A stretch of DNA of 55,644 nt from Paracoccaceae bacterium (lineage in GTDB: Bacteria; Pseudomonadota; Alphaproteobacteria; Rhizobiales; Stappiaceae). Shown piece by piece: positions 54,621 to 55,644 of the stretch. The stretch lies in NCBI GenBank assembly GCA_002709505.1, contig PARB01000048.1:1-55644 (forward strand). Reading direction: 5' to 3'. Numbering within the stretch: position 1 is the first letter of the stretch; each line of letters opens with the position of its first letter. The translations under genes and the position numbers were made by a program. The notes under the pieces are model-generated. The model worked only from the letters and a program-made list of their open reading frames with translations, was not told the origin of the DNA and did not search any database.

Positions 54621-55144
54621 GCGATCCGAGATTCTACGAAGGCGAGGTCTGCGCGGCACTGCCGGCCCGCTACGACCGGCTGAAGCACAAGGCCTATATC
54701 TATCTCACCGCCGGACGCGACCTTCTGGTCTTCCGCCAGCCGGACCAGCCCTATGTCGGCCTGCAGATCCCCGGCGGTACGGTCGATCCCGGCGAAAGCC
54801 ACCTGGGCGCGGCCCTTCGAGAGTTTCACGAGGAAACCGGCCTTGCGGTCTCCCATGCGCTCGACACGCTCACCGAACAGCTCGTGCTGTTCGACAACGA
54901 GCTCGGGCGCGATATCCATTCGCGCCGGCTCTATCACGCCGCCATGCCGCTCGACGCTCCGGCCCGTCAACGCGAGCGCTGGGAACATTTTGAAATGACG
55001 CCGTCGGCCGGCGGCGACCCGATCCGCTTCGAGCTGTTCTGGATCGACATCGACACGGCGATCGATCAGGGCGCGGGCCGCTTCTTCACCGGCTTTCACG
55101 CCCCGCTCGCGGATCTGCGAGCGCGTCTGGAGGCGCGCCGATGA
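54617..55144 (+). CDS. NUDIX hydrolase
   Basis: A 175-residue pyrophosphohydrolase. The Nudix box is complete: [18 protein letters not shown] then HEETGL, i.e. G-x5-E-x7-RE-xx-EE-x-G. The substrate is unknown. The GTG at 54617 overlaps the tsaD stop (GTGA), and the longer frame upstream is a shadow of tsaD. Its stop overlaps the gpsA ATG, so tsaD, this gene and gpsA are one operon. Confidence 0.9.
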   Translation: MSDPRFYEGEVCAALPARYDRLKHKAYIYLTAGRDLLVFRQPDQPYVGLQIPGGTVDPGESHLGAALREFHEETGLAVSHALDTLTEQLVLFDNELGRDIHSRRLYHAAMPLDAPARQRERWEHFEMTPSAGGDPIRFELFWIDIDTAIDQGAGRFFTGFHAPLADLRARLEARR

Positions 55145-55644
55145 CACCGGCGGAAGATCGAAGCATCGAGCGGATCGCGGTTCTGGGCGGCGGCGCCTGG
55201 GGAACGGCACTTGCGCTTGTCGCGGCACGCGCGGGCCGGGAGGTGCGCCTGTGGGCGCGCGATGCCGACACGGTGCGCAAGCTGAACGAGGACCATGCGA
55301 ACCCGCGCTATCTGCCGGGGGTAACCATCGACCCGCCGCTCTTTGCAACGACCGACCTGGATACCGCCCTTGAGGGTGCCGAGGCCGTGCTGCTGGTGAC
55401 GCCGGCGCAAACCACCCGCGCCATGGCCGAGGCTCTCGCCCCGCGCCTTGCGCCGGGAACGCCCGTGATCCTCTGCGCCAAGGGCATCGAACGCGACACG
55501 GGGCTGCTGCTTGGCGACGTGCTGCGCGAGGCGGCGCCCGGCGTCATGCCAGCCGTGCTGTCGGGTCCGAGTTTCGCCGGCGACGTGGCGCGCGGCCTGC
55601 CGACCGCGGTTACCATCGCCGCGTCCGACGGCGCGGTCGCCGAC
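55141..55644 (+). CDS. gpsA: Glycerol-3-phosphate dehydrogenase [NAD(P)+], 5' part
   Basis: Makes sn-glycerol-3-phosphate for phospholipids. The visible 168 residues carry the Rossmann motif AVLGGGAWGTALA, HANPRYLPG, VLLVTPAQTTR, LCAKGIERDTG and VLSGPSFAGDVARGLPTAV, all typical of GpsA. The gene runs off the right edge. It starts on the stop codon of the NUDIX gene (ATGA). Confidence 0.96.
   Translation, partial: MTPAEDRSIERIAVLGGGAWGTALALVAARAGREVRLWARDADTVRKLNEDHANPRYLPGVTIDPPLFATTDLDTALEGAEAVLLVTPAQTTRAMAEALAPRLAPGTPVILCAKGIERDTGLLLGDVLREAAPGVMPAVLSGPSFAGDVARGLPTAVTIAASDGAVAD

Noticed and set aside
52467..54659. 730-codon frame suggesting a fusion at the N-terminus of HemC
   Set aside because: The upstream 420 codons are the antisense of tsaD. 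HemC homology starts at about 53390, so this is read-through, not a fusion.

Overview
The window is high-GC alphaproteobacterial chromosome. Several features point to Hyphomicrobiales, perhaps a Stappia/Roseibium/Pannonibacter-like marine genus: the ureDAB-x-C-x-EFG urease layout, hemC-hemD-Mic60-hemY divergent from tsaD, DUF2336 and Tad-type proteins, and the DUF4212/acetate-symporter-like/DUF294 trio. The genus is an inference from gene content, not from a marker-gene comparison.

Layout. 1-1263: 3'-truncated D-Ala-D-Ala carboxypeptidase (minus). 1621-8426: complete urease locus (ureD, A, B, C, E, F, G) with an LprI-like periplasmic protein and a glutathione transferase inside it, then a DUF1761 membrane protein. 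8597-10537: acetyl-CoA synthetase. 10631-15733 (minus): TadG/vWA protein, HNH nuclease, leuC, DUF2336 protein. 15868-24546: catabolic locus. Seven minus-strand genes (NicX-family ring dioxygenase, alpha/beta hydrolase, acyl-CoA-dehydrogenase-fold flavoprotein, acyl-CoA ligase, TRAP transporter PQM) face a flavin reductase-MarR pair. 24890-28892: DUF4212 + solute:sodium symporter + cNMP/CBS/DUF294 regulator. 29025-29537: small membrane protein.

29675-47208 is a 17.5-kb integrative island that has split a tRNA-Thr(CGU) gene at the anticodon loop. The 3' half lies at the left edge and the 5' half at the right edge, and their acceptor stems match each other. Just inside the right edge the island carries a complete, different tRNA-Thr(CGU) that can replace the broken one. 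Its core is a tyrosine integrase, an AlpA-like HTH protein, a primase-polymerase/helicase fusion and an XRE regulator, which resembles a P4-like satellite without visible packaging genes. The cargo is anti-phage defence: a type I restriction-modification operon (hsdM-hsdS-PDDEXK-TIR-hsdR-PDDEXK/DUF5655-small ORF) with a TIR-domain gene built in, plus a GmrSD-like DUF262/DUF1524 protein.

47658-53402 (minus): hemC-hemD-Mic60/mitofilin-like-hemY. 53454-end (plus): tsaD, a NUDIX hydrolase and the start of gpsA.

The most notable loci are (i) the tRNA-splitting, tRNA-replacing island, (ii) the TIR effector inside a type I RM operon, and (iii) the NicX-like locus, whose dioxygenase keeps the iron ligands and whose acyl-CoA-dehydrogenase-like partner lacks the catalytic Glu.
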